In this document: one piece after another, positions 33,894 through 41,596 of the stretch
Position numbering within the stretch: the first letter of the stretch is position 1
Layout: each line of letters starts with the position of its first letter
Origin: Pseudomonas ovata
GTDB taxonomy: Bacteria > Pseudomonadota > Gammaproteobacteria > Pseudomonadales > Pseudomonadaceae
NCBI RefSeq assembly: GCF_003131185.1
Contig: NZ_QFFU01000023.1
Location: 44,323 to 108,322, forward strand
Length of the DNA stretch: 64,000 nucleotides
Direction: 5' to 3'
Made by a program: the position numbers and the translations under genes
Notes under the pieces: generated by a model
What the model was told of the DNA's origin: nothing
What the model saw: only the letters and a program-made list of their open reading frames with translations
Database searches by the model: none

Positions 33894-34555
33894 GAAGCGG
33901 CTCCCGAGCAGAGCAGTTCATAGACCAGGCCCGACCGACGCTCCTTGAGCGCGGCCACGGTGGCGGCACGACGCGGGGCATAGAGCGCTTCGGATAATTG
34001 CAGCCGGTGAAAGCTGAATTCGATATTGCCCTGCAGCAGATTGCAGTCCCACGGTCCGAACAGCGCGCTCCGGTCCAGCGGACGCCGGCAGTCGAAGCGC
34101 AGTTGCATCAGGGTCAGGTCATGGTCGTCATCGATCACCCCGACCTGCATGGCCACAGTGGTCGCACCCGGCCCCATGACCTGATCGGTAAACAGCGTGA
34201 AGGCGGCATGGTTGAGCAACAGCCTGCTGATGTTGGCCTCGCTGCGCTTGAGCAACTCTGCGCTGACGAACTCGGGCCGCAGTGCATGGGCCAGGCTCCA
34301 GAAGCTTGACGGCACCTTGCAGGGAGCAGGTCTTTCAATACGCTGGCTGGCCAGGGAGGCCCAGCCCAGGTACAAGGCAGCCGCCAGCCAGGTGTCTTTC
34401 CAGTGCGAATAATCGGTAAACCTGGAGTGTTTCTTCGAGGCTGCAAGTTGTGCGTACAGCGTCGTGTCCAGTACATCCTGAGGGTGCGTGCGGTTGCCAT
34501 GAAGGAATAACAGGCACCCGGCATTGACGATCATGTCACTCAACGGCTTACTCAT
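33890..34555 (-). CDS. Unknown protein, member B of a five-paralogue cluster
   Basis: A 221-residue protein. The ATG at 34555 is chosen because GGGAGCAGCTT lies just before it; an in-frame start 60 bases upstream overlaps gene A. Shared N-terminal pattern: DVLDTTLYAQLAASKKH, then HWKDTWLAAALYLGW. The middle carries FWSLAHALRPEFVSAELL and FTLFTDQVMGPGAT. The C-terminal half (MQLRFDCRRPLDRSALFGPW, then IEFSFHRLQLSEALYAPRRA) is beta-rich and ends in the common Arg-rich helix. No cysteine cluster, nucleotide-binding loop or catalytic signature is apparent. 25 bp follow the stop of A; coupled to C by ATGA. Confidence 0.78.
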   Translation of the reverse strand: MSKPLSDMIVNAGCLLFLHGNRTHPQDVLDTTLYAQLAASKKHSRFTDYSHWKDTWLAAALYLGWASLASQRIERPAPCKVPSSFWSLAHALRPEFVSAELLKRSEANISRLLLNHAAFTLFTDQVMGPGATTVAMQVGVIDDDHDLTLMQLRFDCRRPLDRSALFGPWDCNLLQGNIEFSFHRLQLSEALYAPRRAATVAALKERRSGLVYELLCSGAAS

Positions 34556-34580
34556 AAGCTGCTCCCGGCTGGCCAATCGA

Positions 34581-35369
34581 TCAGATGTCGAATGCTTCGA
34601 TGTTCCGGCGGGCATCGGCCGTCAGTTTCCTACGGACATCGGCCTGCACGCTTTCATAATGGCGACGGTTGAAACGCAGGTTATAACTGGCGCCATACAC
34701 TTCGGCCTCCCCGCGGCCCCAACTGACGAACAACACATTGACGGCCTGGCTGCTGGAGCGGAAGTTGACCGAGCTGACCACCATGTTGACCACGCCGTCA
34801 TCGGACTCGTCGCAGGCACCGACACGGAAGTTGGCACCCTGCTGGTGCTTGCTCTGGCGTTCGAACAGGCGCAGCGGTTGATCGCTGGTGCGCAACCTGT
34901 CGATCATGCGCGTCGCCGTGCCGATCATGATGGCCGATGTAGGGCCCGGCAGGGTGGCGGCGAGCAGGGCTGTCTTCAGCATGTCCAGGACGATACGGTC
35001 CATGGACAGGGTCTGGGACTCGTTGCCGGCCTGGTAATACTTCAACTCGGCAGGCGCCCAGCCGAGGAAGCTCAGCACTTCGTTGTACTTGGCAAACCAC
35101 TCGGTGTTCTGCTGTTCGGGATTGAACGCCTTGTTGGCGACCAGCGTGGCAAACAGCATGCAGTCGTTGACGTCTTCGATCACTTCAGCGGAAGTGCCCG
35201 GGGTGAATGCCAGCAAGTTGCTGTCGACCACCACCCCCTTGGCCAGTTCGTCGGTGGTGACCGGCGCGTCCTGAACGAACAGGGCCGAAGGTGGCGGGCA
35301 ACTTTCCAGTTCGCAGTTGGCAATGTATTGACGACGCGATTCGACATCCATTTCTTTAAACGGGCTCAT
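34581..35369 (-). CDS. Unknown protein, member A, first gene of a five-paralogue cluster
   Basis: A 262-residue soluble-looking protein; AAGGACTGTAAAAT precedes the ATG. Layout: a polar head (about 1-65), a helical core with DVNDCMLFATLVANKAF and WFAKYNEVLSFLGW, then MDRIVLDMLKTALLA, LPGPTSAIMIGTATRM and LRLFERQSK, a beta-rich part starting FRVGACDESDDGVVNMVVSS, and the closing motif YNLRFNRRHYESVQADVRRKL. The W-x5-Y...GW and closing motifs recur in genes B to E, pointing to duplication. As first gene behind an AT-richer upstream region it is probably the main expression point. I recognise no family. Confidence 0.78.
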   Translation of the reverse strand: MSPFKEMDVESRRQYIANCELESCPPPSALFVQDAPVTTDELAKGVVVDSNLLAFTPGTSAEVIEDVNDCMLFATLVANKAFNPEQQNTEWFAKYNEVLSFLGWAPAELKYYQAGNESQTLSMDRIVLDMLKTALLAATLPGPTSAIMIGTATRMIDRLRTSDQPLRLFERQSKHQQGANFRVGACDESDDGVVNMVVSSVNFRSSSQAVNVLFVSWGRGEAEVYGASYNLRFNRRHYESVQADVRRKLTADARRNIEAFDI

Positions 35370-35712
35370 ATTTTACAGTCCTTGTTAGTTGTTTGATCCC
35401 CTTGCGGGTCAAGCAAAAGACTAGCAAGCGGACTTTTTACCCGCCACTGCCAAGTTGCAGCATCGCCCATACAGAAGCTGTAGGAATTTGAAAGTAAACA
35501 GCAACACATCATGTAGGAATTTTAATCAGCCCAATCTATTTCGTGATTTATCAAGCTATTAAGAAGCCCATCGACAACGTTTGACAAATACTCATCAAAT
35601 CAGCGCAGCGACTTTATTAAACGTGCTCGGCAGGCCGTATGGAAAATATCCCTTATCGCAGGTCATCTTTCCATATTATTGACATGTCATTTCCTACAAC
35701 ATCCAAGGAAAG
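35370..35712. promoter_or_regulatory. AT-richer upstream region of the unknown cluster with repeated TGTAGGAA motifs
   Basis: A stretch visibly richer in A/T than its surroundings, without a gene. TGTAGGAATTT occurs at 35479-35489 and again at 35512-35522, 33 bases apart (about three helical turns), and the complement of the motif (TTCCTACA) occurs at 35691-35698. An inverted repeat ATGGAAA/TTTCCAT lies at 35639-35645 and 35668-35674. These look like operator sites for a DNA-binding regulator of the cluster, but the regulator is not identified and no firm -35/-10 pair was found. Confidence 0.45.
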
Positions 35713-35741
35713 AAGGCCGGCAAAGGCAAACTGCCGGCCTT
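35713..35741 (-). terminator. Terminator of the cobGHIJ operon
   Basis: AAGGCCGGCA and TGCCGGCCTT form a perfect 10-bp stem with a 9-base loop just beyond the cobJ stop. On the minus strand the stem is followed by TCTTTCCTT, a partial T-tract, which fits an intrinsic terminator. Confidence 0.75.
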
Positions 35742-35748
35742 GGTCTTG

Positions 35749-37422
35749 CTATGGTTTATTGCCATACCAACGCGGCGTATACACCCATTGCCCGCCACCG
35801 GCGCGGGCAAAGGTGCAGGTGGTGGACGAACCGATCAGCACCATGGTGCGCATGTCGACCTGTTCGGGGGTCAGTTCGCCCAGCGTGATGATGCGCAGGG
35901 TCTGGCCGGGGCGGCCGATGTCGCGGCCCAGGGTCACAGGCGTCTCTGGGGTGCGGTGCTGGCGCACGATTTCCAGCGCCCGGCCCAGTTGCCAGGGGCG
36001 CGAGCGGGAGATGGGGTTGTAGAAGGCCAGCGCCAGGTCGGCCTGGGCCGCGAGGTCCAGGCGGCGTTCGATGATGTCCCAGGGCTTGAGGTTGTCCGAC
36101 AGCGACATCACACAGAAATCATGCCCCAGCGGCGCGCCGGCCTGGGCGGCGGTGGCCAGGCTGGCCGAGACACCGGGCAGCATTTGCAGCTCGACGGCAT
36201 GCCAGTCGGCATGGGCGGCATCGTCCGCCACTTCATGCAGGGCTTCGAGCACGGCGGCGGCCATGGCAAACACGCCCGGGTCGCCGGATGACACCACCAC
36301 CACCGAACGGCCTTGTGCCGCCAGTTCAAAAGCATGCCGGGCGCGCTGCATTTCTTCGCGGTTATCAGTGCAGTGCAGCACCTGGTCCTCACGGAAGGGG
36401 CCGGCCATGCGCACATAGGTTTCATAGCCCAGTACATCCGTGGCGCGGGCCAGCTCGGCCTTGACCGCCGGCACCATCAGTTCAGCCGCGCCCGGCCCCA
36501 GGCCGATGACCGCCAGCCGCCCCCGGCGCTGGCCGATACGCTCGACATCCAGCGGTGCGGCGCCTACACCAATGGCCAGCCCGTCATGCAGGGATATCTG
36601 CAACGGTACGTCTGCCTGGCCAAACCGCACCGGCACCTGCAAGTCGGCAGCGGCCTGGTGCAGCCGCGCATCAGCCATCGATGAAATGTCAGCCAGCAGG
36701 CAGGCCAGCGACTGCGCGGCAATGCCGTCCTGATGCAAGGCCGTGCGTACACGAACCGCCAGGTCATCGGTGACCTGCCCGACCTCCACCAGTACATTGC
36801 GCGGGTAGATCAGCAACTCATCGGCGGCCGGCGCGCGCTCGGCATGGCCGACATGGATCGAGCGGGCGGCCTGTGGATCTTCGGGCAGGCGCGCCGCGCC
36901 CAGCCAGGGGGCCTGGCCTTCGATGCGCACCGTTTCACCGGCCAGCAGGTCAGAGACAAAGCGCTTGCCCTGCTCCAGGTCGCCCAGCACGTAGCCCTCG
37001 GGCGGGTTGAGCAGGCAGGTGCCAAAACGCAGCTCGCCACTGGTGGTAATCGCCGGGGTCACCTGCAGGTGCGCGGCGATCGTGCGGGCCATGACGTTGA
37101 CCCCGCCCAGCCCGCCCAGCAGCGGCACCACGGCGCTGCCGTCCTCGGCCACGGCCAGCACCGGCGGCTCGGCGCCCTTTTCCAGCAGCAACGGCGCGAG
37201 CGTACGGATCACGATACCGGCCGCACACAAGGCGATGATGGGCGTGTTCTGTTGATACAGCTGACGCAGGGTCGCGCCAAAGTCGTCGTAAGTGACGTCG
37301 GCGCCTTGCACCCGCTCGCTCAGGCCATGAACCCGCGCGCCCGGATACAACTGCTGGATACGTTGCGCCGTGGCCAGGCTGCCGTTGCCGAGGATGACCA
37401 GGGCCGGGAGGTTATGGGCCAT
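35749..37422 (-). CDS. cobJ: CbiG-CobJ fusion: precorrin-3B C17-methyltransferase
   Basis: About 557 residues starting at the ATG that overlaps the cobI stop (TGATG). The N-terminal part (about 1-295) is CbiG-like (cobalt-precorrin-5A hydrolase family): VILGNGSLATAQRIQQLYPG, LCAAGIVIRTLAPLL, VPLLGGLGGVN, then the C-terminal CbiG domain SLACLLADISS. The remainder (about 300-557) is a class III SAM methyltransferase: AVIGLGPGAAELMVP, GYETYVRMAG, SSGDPGVFAMAAAVLEAL, MLPGVSASLATAAQAGAPLG and FYNPISRSRPWQL. CobJ adds the C17 methyl and contracts the corrin ring in B12 synthesis. Such fusions are known in pseudomonads. Last gene of the operon. Confidence 0.95.
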   Translation of the reverse strand: MAHNLPALVILGNGSLATAQRIQQLYPGARVHGLSERVQGADVTYDDFGATLRQLYQQNTPIIALCAAGIVIRTLAPLLLEKGAEPPVLAVAEDGSAVVPLLGGLGGVNVMARTIAAHLQVTPAITTSGELRFGTCLLNPPEGYVLGDLEQGKRFVSDLLAGETVRIEGQAPWLGAARLPEDPQAARSIHVGHAERAPAADELLIYPRNVLVEVGQVTDDLAVRVRTALHQDGIAAQSLACLLADISSMADARLHQAAADLQVPVRFGQADVPLQISLHDGLAIGVGAAPLDVERIGQRRGRLAVIGLGPGAAELMVPAVKAELARATDVLGYETYVRMAGPFREDQVLHCTDNREEMQRARHAFELAAQGRSVVVVSSGDPGVFAMAAAVLEALHEVADDAAHADWHAVELQMLPGVSASLATAAQAGAPLGHDFCVMSLSDNLKPWDIIERRLDLAAQADLALAFYNPISRSRPWQLGRALEIVRQHRTPETPVTLGRDIGRPGQTLRIITLGELTPEQVDMRTMVLIGSSTTCTFARAGGGQWVYTPRWYGNKP

Positions 37423-38153
37423 CAGCCTTGCCACCTTTCACCGGGAACAATGATCAACGAGAAGTACGGCGACGACATCGGGTCGACCTCATCAAGTGGC
37501 ACGATCTTCTGGTTACTCATGGTGGCCCGCTCGACGTACAGGGCCCGGCTCGCCAGTCCCAGCTCGGCCAGCACCTGGCGCACCTTGGGAAAGTTGCGCC
37601 CCAGTTTCATGATCACCGCGGCGTCGGCATCGGCCAGCTTGTGCTTGAGTTCGTCATGCGACAGCACCCCCGACAGCACCGACAGGCTCTGGTTGCGGTA
37701 TACCAGCGGCACGCCCAGCACCGAGGCGCCGCCGAGCATCGAGCACACGCCAGGGATCACCTCGGCCAGGTACTGTTCGGCCAGGCGATCGTGCAGGTAC
37801 ATGTAGGAGCCATAGAAGAACGGATCGCCTTCGCAGATCACCGCCACGTCGCGTCCGGCATCCAGGTGCGCGGCCACGTCCAGACTGGCCTGGTCGTAGA
37901 AATCGCTGATCACCTGTTCATATGAAAGCGGTGCAGGCAGCGCCTCGGTGGTCACCGGGTACACCAGCGGCAGCAGGGTCTGGGCTTCCTGCAGATGCCC
38001 TTCGATGATGCCGAAGGCATTGCCCTTCTTGCCCTTGGCCACGAAATACGCCACCACCGGCGACTCGCGCAGCAGGCGCAGGGCCTTGACGGTAATCAGC
38101 TCCGGGTCGCCGGGGCCCACGCCCAGCCCGATCAGTTTGCCACGCGCCTGCAT
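37422..38153 (-). CDS. cobI: Precorrin-2 C20-methyltransferase
   Basis: A 243-residue SAM-dependent methyltransferase adding the C20 methyl to precorrin-2. The ATG at 38153 overlaps the cobH stop (TGATG); a longer open frame upstream belongs to another frame of cobH. Motifs: LIGLGVGPGDPELITVKALRL (SAM site), VICEGDPFFYGSYMYLHDRL, VIPGVCSMLGGASVLGVPLV and MKLGRNFPKVRQVLAELG. Length and ends typical. Confidence 0.96.
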   Translation of the reverse strand: MQARGKLIGLGVGPGDPELITVKALRLLRESPVVAYFVAKGKKGNAFGIIEGHLQEAQTLLPLVYPVTTEALPAPLSYEQVISDFYDQASLDVAAHLDAGRDVAVICEGDPFFYGSYMYLHDRLAEQYLAEVIPGVCSMLGGASVLGVPLVYRNQSLSVLSGVLSHDELKHKLADADAAVIMKLGRNFPKVRQVLAELGLASRALYVERATMSNQKIVPLDEVDPMSSPYFSLIIVPGERWQG

Positions 38154-38779
38154 CACTCGACCTCCGTGGCCAGGGCGTTGACCGCCGCCACCGCCATGGC
38201 GCTGCCACCGCGCCGGCCTTCGACGATCACGAACGGCACGCCACGACTGTCGGCCGCCAGCATCGCCTTGGACTCGGCCGCGCCGACAAAGCCCACCGGA
38301 AAGCCGATGATCAACGCAGGCTTCGGTGCGCCGGCATCGAGCATCTCCAGCAGGTAGAACAGGGCGGTCGGCGCGTTGCCGATCACCACCACGCTGCCTT
38401 CGAGGTGCTCGCGCCAACGCTCCAGGGCCACTGCCGAACGGGTGTTGCCCAGGGCCTTGGCCAGTTCCGGCACGCCGTCGTCGTGCAGGGTGCAGATGAT
38501 CGGGTTATTGGCCGGCAGCCGCGAACGGGTAATGCCCTCGGAGACCATGCGCGCATCGCACAGGATCGGCGCCCCGGCGGCCAGCGCCTGGCGGCCGGCG
38601 GCGCCAGCCCCCTCGGAAAAGCGCAGGTGTTCGATCACATCGACCATGCCGCAGGCATGAATCACTCGCACGGCGAGTTTTTCCAGGTCGGCGGGAATGG
38701 TCTCCAGCCGCGCTTCGGCGCGGATGATCGCGAAGGAATTGCGATAAATTTCCTGACCATCGCGGATGTAATCAATCAT
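38153..38779 (-). CDS. cobH: Precorrin-8X methylmutase
   Basis: A 208-residue enzyme moving the methyl from C11 to C12 to give hydrogenobyrinate. Motifs: IRAEARLETIPADLEKLAVR near the N-terminus, RVIHACGMVDVIEHLRFSEG containing the active-site His, ILCDARMVSEGI, VVIGNAPTALFYLLEML and the closing GRRGGSAMAVAAVNALA. The start overlaps the end of cobG by eight bases, so the four genes are translationally linked. Confidence 0.97.
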   Translation of the reverse strand: MIDYIRDGQEIYRNSFAIIRAEARLETIPADLEKLAVRVIHACGMVDVIEHLRFSEGAGAAGRQALAAGAPILCDARMVSEGITRSRLPANNPIICTLHDDGVPELAKALGNTRSAVALERWREHLEGSVVVIGNAPTALFYLLEMLDAGAPKPALIIGFPVGFVGAAESKAMLAADSRGVPFVIVEGRRGGSAMAVAAVNALATEVE

Positions 38780-40166
38780 GCAGTGCAGCTCCTGAGCCGG
38801 CGTTCAAAAATGCGCCGGCTGCGTCAATTGTAAGGTGGCGGGCGCGCAGCACACCGAAGCCCGGGTGCTGCGCGTCTCGCTGGTAAAGATCATAAAGGCC
38901 GGGTGCCACCGCCAGCAGGGTCAGCGGCGCCACATGAGCGCTGGCACATGAGCGCGGGCAACCGCTCAGGTGCACGGCCGTACCCTCCGGCAGGTGTCCG
39001 GCCAGGGCCAGGGCATCGGCCTTGGTGTCGGCCAGACCCTTGGCGCAACCGGCCGAGCCCGTGCAGGCCACCAGCCGCGCCAGGGGTTGTGCGGCATCGG
39101 TCAGCAGCCCGGCCGCCTGCAAGGCCGCCAGCAAGTCCGGTGCGCGGGTGGCGGGCACATTGGGCAGCAGCAGGCTTTGCCAAGGCGTCAGGTGCAGGCT
39201 GGCATCGCCATACGCCTCGGCCAGACGGGCAACCTTGCGCAGCAACTCGCTGTCCAGCCGTCCCAGTGGCGGGGCGGCACCCACGGCCACCTGCGCGGCC
39301 TGCGCCTGTGGATAAAGGCCCAGATGCCGGCCGTCTGCTGCCGCCGGACGCTGCCAGCCGCACACCGCCGCATCGCGGCGCAGCGGCGGGTCGAGACGCG
39401 GCACCAGGTGCTGCAAGAAGGCCTCGGCCGGCACGTCCTGCAACAACTGACGCATACGCGCCTGATCGGGCCGCGCCAGGTCCAGGAACAGCGTCAGCAC
39501 CGCCATCACCAGGTCATGCCCCTGCGCCAGCGGCACCGCTGCCAGCGGCCGGTCGTGTGCCGGGCAACCCGCCAGGCCGAAGCCCAGCCATGGCTGACCG
39601 TCGAGCATCAAGGCCGACAACCACAGGTCGTGATGATGTTCGAGCATCGCCAAGCCTTCGCCGCCGTCCAGTGACACGGCGAACTTGGCTGACAGTTCAT
39701 GCAGGCGCGGACGGTTTTCCAGCGAGGCCAGCACTTGCGCCGCCAGCGGCCGGGTATCGCACAGCATCAATGGGTCAAGCCCGGCCGTGGGGCTGAGCAT
39801 CAGGTTGCGCACATCGTCGCTGGCCGGGTTGGCCGGGCCGCAGCCGGCGGCCATCAGCTCGCCGGCCAGGGCCTGGTGATCGCCGTCGATGCCGCGAATC
39901 TGCAGGTTGGCCCGATTGGTCAGCTCAATCACGCCTTGGGCATGTTGCTCGGCCGCCGTGGCCACCGCCAGCGCCTGCGCCTGGCCAAGCACGCCACCGG
40001 CCAGCTTGATGCGACAGATGCCACCGTCGCGCGCCGCGACGATACGCAGCAACCCCGGACAGGCCGAGGGGCGCGGTGTGGCGATTGCAGGGCGAACGGA
40101 CTGCGGCTCGTTCAAGGGGTCACCGATGCGAACTTGCGGGATAAGACAGGGGAATGCGGCAGACAC
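38772..40166 (-). CDS. cobG: Precorrin-3B synthase, oxygen-dependent
   Basis: About 464 residues from a GTG at 40166 that follows AGAGGCACCCAT; this ribosome site lies in the end of the adjacent palindromic element. An in-frame start 45 bases upstream would fall deeper in the element. CobG is an iron-sulfur monooxygenase of the aerobic B12 route, related to nitrite/sulfite reductases: two ferrodoxin-like halves, and Cys ligands for a 4Fe-4S cluster in ACTGSAGCAKGLADTK and LSGCPRSCASAHVA. Its presence indicates the aerobic timing of ring contraction. First gene of cobG-cobH-cobI-cobJ. Confidence 0.93.
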   Translation of the reverse strand: MSAAFPCLIPQVRIGDPLNEPQSVRPAIATPRPSACPGLLRIVAARDGGICRIKLAGGVLGQAQALAVATAAEQHAQGVIELTNRANLQIRGIDGDHQALAGELMAAGCGPANPASDDVRNLMLSPTAGLDPLMLCDTRPLAAQVLASLENRPRLHELSAKFAVSLDGGEGLAMLEHHHDLWLSALMLDGQPWLGFGLAGCPAHDRPLAAVPLAQGHDLVMAVLTLFLDLARPDQARMRQLLQDVPAEAFLQHLVPRLDPPLRRDAAVCGWQRPAAADGRHLGLYPQAQAAQVAVGAAPPLGRLDSELLRKVARLAEAYGDASLHLTPWQSLLLPNVPATRAPDLLAALQAAGLLTDAAQPLARLVACTGSAGCAKGLADTKADALALAGHLPEGTAVHLSGCPRSCASAHVAPLTLLAVAPGLYDLYQRDAQHPGFGVLRARHLTIDAAGAFLNAGSGAALHD

Positions 40167-40168
40167 AT

Positions 40169-40308
40169 GGGTGCCTCTAAAAACGTAGGCGAGGCAGTCA
40201 GCGCAAGGCAAAAACAGGCGAAAAAGCGGAGTTTACAGGTTGTAAATGAGCATTTTGAGCCTGTTTTTAACGCAGCGATGACAACGCAGGTAGTTTTTAG
40301 AGGTGCCC
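40169..40308. mobile_element. 140-bp palindromic MITE-like element between divergent cob operons
   Basis: Terminal inverted repeats GGGTGCCTCTAAAAAC (40169-40184) and GTTTTTAGAGGTGCCC (40293-40308) match at 14 of 16 positions. Inside are further nested inverted segments: AAAAACAGGC near 40211 with GCCTGTTTTT near 40258, and a central TTTACAGGTTGTAAA. The whole could fold into one long hairpin. It encodes no protein. I believe related sequences occur in other Pseudomonas genomes, but could not check. No obvious target-site duplication was seen. Confidence 0.75.
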
Positions 40309-40393
40309 ACATGTGCCTGACAGGCGCGGTATTATGCCTGCTTTGGCGGCAGGCATGAAAAACGCTCTGTCGGAAGTTCGCATCGAGGTCGTT

Positions 40394-41596
40394 ATGACAC
40401 CCTGGCTCACTGTGGTTGGAATTGGCGAAGACGGCTACAAGGGCCTGGGGCGCCAGGCCCGGCATGCCCTGCTCAAGGCTGCGCAAGTGTTCGGCAGCAC
40501 ACGTCAGCTCGACCTGCTGCCGCCGTGCATTGCCGCGCAGCGGCACGCCTGGCCCAGTCCGTTTTCCTTGAATGCCGTGTTGCAGCGCCGGGGTACGCCG
40601 GTGTGCGTGCTGGCCAGCGGCGACCCGATGCTGTTCGGCGTCGGCGTCAGTCTGTCGCGGGTGGTGGCGCTGGATGAAATGAGCGTGCTGTCGGCGCCCT
40701 CGTCCTATTCCCTGGCGGCGGCGCGCATGGGTTGGGCCTTGCAGGATGTGGTCATGCTGTCAGTGGTCGCCCGCCCCCTGGCCGCTGTCAGCGCGTATCT
40801 GCATCACGGCATGCGCCTGCTGGTGCTGAGCAACGACAGCACCAGCCCGGCCGCGCTGGCGGTGCTGTTGCGCGAGCGCGGCTTCGGCCCCAGCCACATG
40901 ACCGTGCTGGAGCACCTGGGTGGCACGGTCGAGCGCCGGGTCGAGGGCGCCGCCTGCGACTGGGGCACACCCGAGATCGCCGCCCTGAACCTGGTGGCCA
41001 TCGACTGCCGCGCCGAGCCTGGCACACTGCGCCTGAGCCCGCTGGCCGGTCTGCCGGACCATGCTTATGCGCATGACGGCCAGTTGACCAAGCGCGATGT
41101 GCGCGCCATGACCCTGGCGCGCCTGGCGCCGGTGCCGGGCGAGCTGCTGTGGGACGTCGGCGCCGGCTGCGGCTCGATCGGCATCGAATGGATGCGCGCC
41201 CACCCGACCTGCCGCGCCCTGGCCATCGAGGCCGACGAAGGCCGCCAGCAACTGATCGAACTCAACCGCGACACCCTGGGCGTACCGGGCCTGCAACTGG
41301 TGCGCGGCGCCGCGCCCGAGGCCCTGGCCGGGCTGGAAAGCCCGGACGCCATCTTCATTGGCGGCGGCGTCACCCGCCCCGGTGTGCTGGAGGCCTGCTG
41401 GGAGCGCTTGCGCTCCGGTGGCCGGCTGGTAGCCAATGCCGTGACCCTGCAAAGCGAAGCCGCCCTGATGGCCTGGCGTGAACAGCATGGCGGCGAACTG
41501 ACCCGTCTGCAGGTCGCCCACGCCAAACCCCTGGGTGAATTCGACACCTGGCGCCAGGCACTGCCGATCACTTTGCTGGACCTGGTCAAACCCTGA
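40394..41596 (+). CDS. cobL: Precorrin-6Y C5,15-methyltransferase (decarboxylating)
   Basis: A 400-residue enzyme that methylates C5 and C15 and removes the acetate side chain at C12. The ATG at 40394 follows GAGGTCGTT and begins MTPWLTVVGIGEDGYKGLG; earlier in-frame starts lie next to the palindromic element. N-terminal CbiE-like methyltransferase (about 1-205, with VLASGDPMLFGVGVSLSR) and C-terminal CbiT-like domain (about 225-400, with ELLWDVGAGCGSIGIEWMRA and IFIGGGVTRPGVLEA). Stop overlaps the cbiD start (TGATG). Confidence 0.96.
   Translation: MTPWLTVVGIGEDGYKGLGRQARHALLKAAQVFGSTRQLDLLPPCIAAQRHAWPSPFSLNAVLQRRGTPVCVLASGDPMLFGVGVSLSRVVALDEMSVLSAPSSYSLAAARMGWALQDVVMLSVVARPLAAVSAYLHHGMRLLVLSNDSTSPAALAVLLRERGFGPSHMTVLEHLGGTVERRVEGAACDWGTPEIAALNLVAIDCRAEPGTLRLSPLAGLPDHAYAHDGQLTKRDVRAMTLARLAPVPGELLWDVGAGCGSIGIEWMRAHPTCRALAIEADEGRQQLIELNRDTLGVPGLQLVRGAAPEALAGLESPDAIFIGGGVTRPGVLEACWERLRSGGRLVANAVTLQSEAALMAWREQHGGELTRLQVAHAKPLGEFDTWRQALPITLLDLVKP

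Noticed and set aside
31529..35369. Unknown cluster as a toxin-antitoxin, phage-tail or T6SS effector set
   Set aside because: No nuclease, peptidase, pore-forming, structural-tail or secretion motifs were seen, and the gene sizes and mutual similarity do not fit those systems.
35581..35618. TTGACA as -35 of a plus-strand promoter upstream of the unknown cluster
   Set aside because: The nearest -10-like sequence (TTTATT) is about 26 bases away, too far, and no plus-strand gene follows.
40167..40393. Cobalamin riboswitch upstream of cobG or cobL
   Set aside because: No B12-box-like sequence was recognised; the space is taken by the palindromic element.
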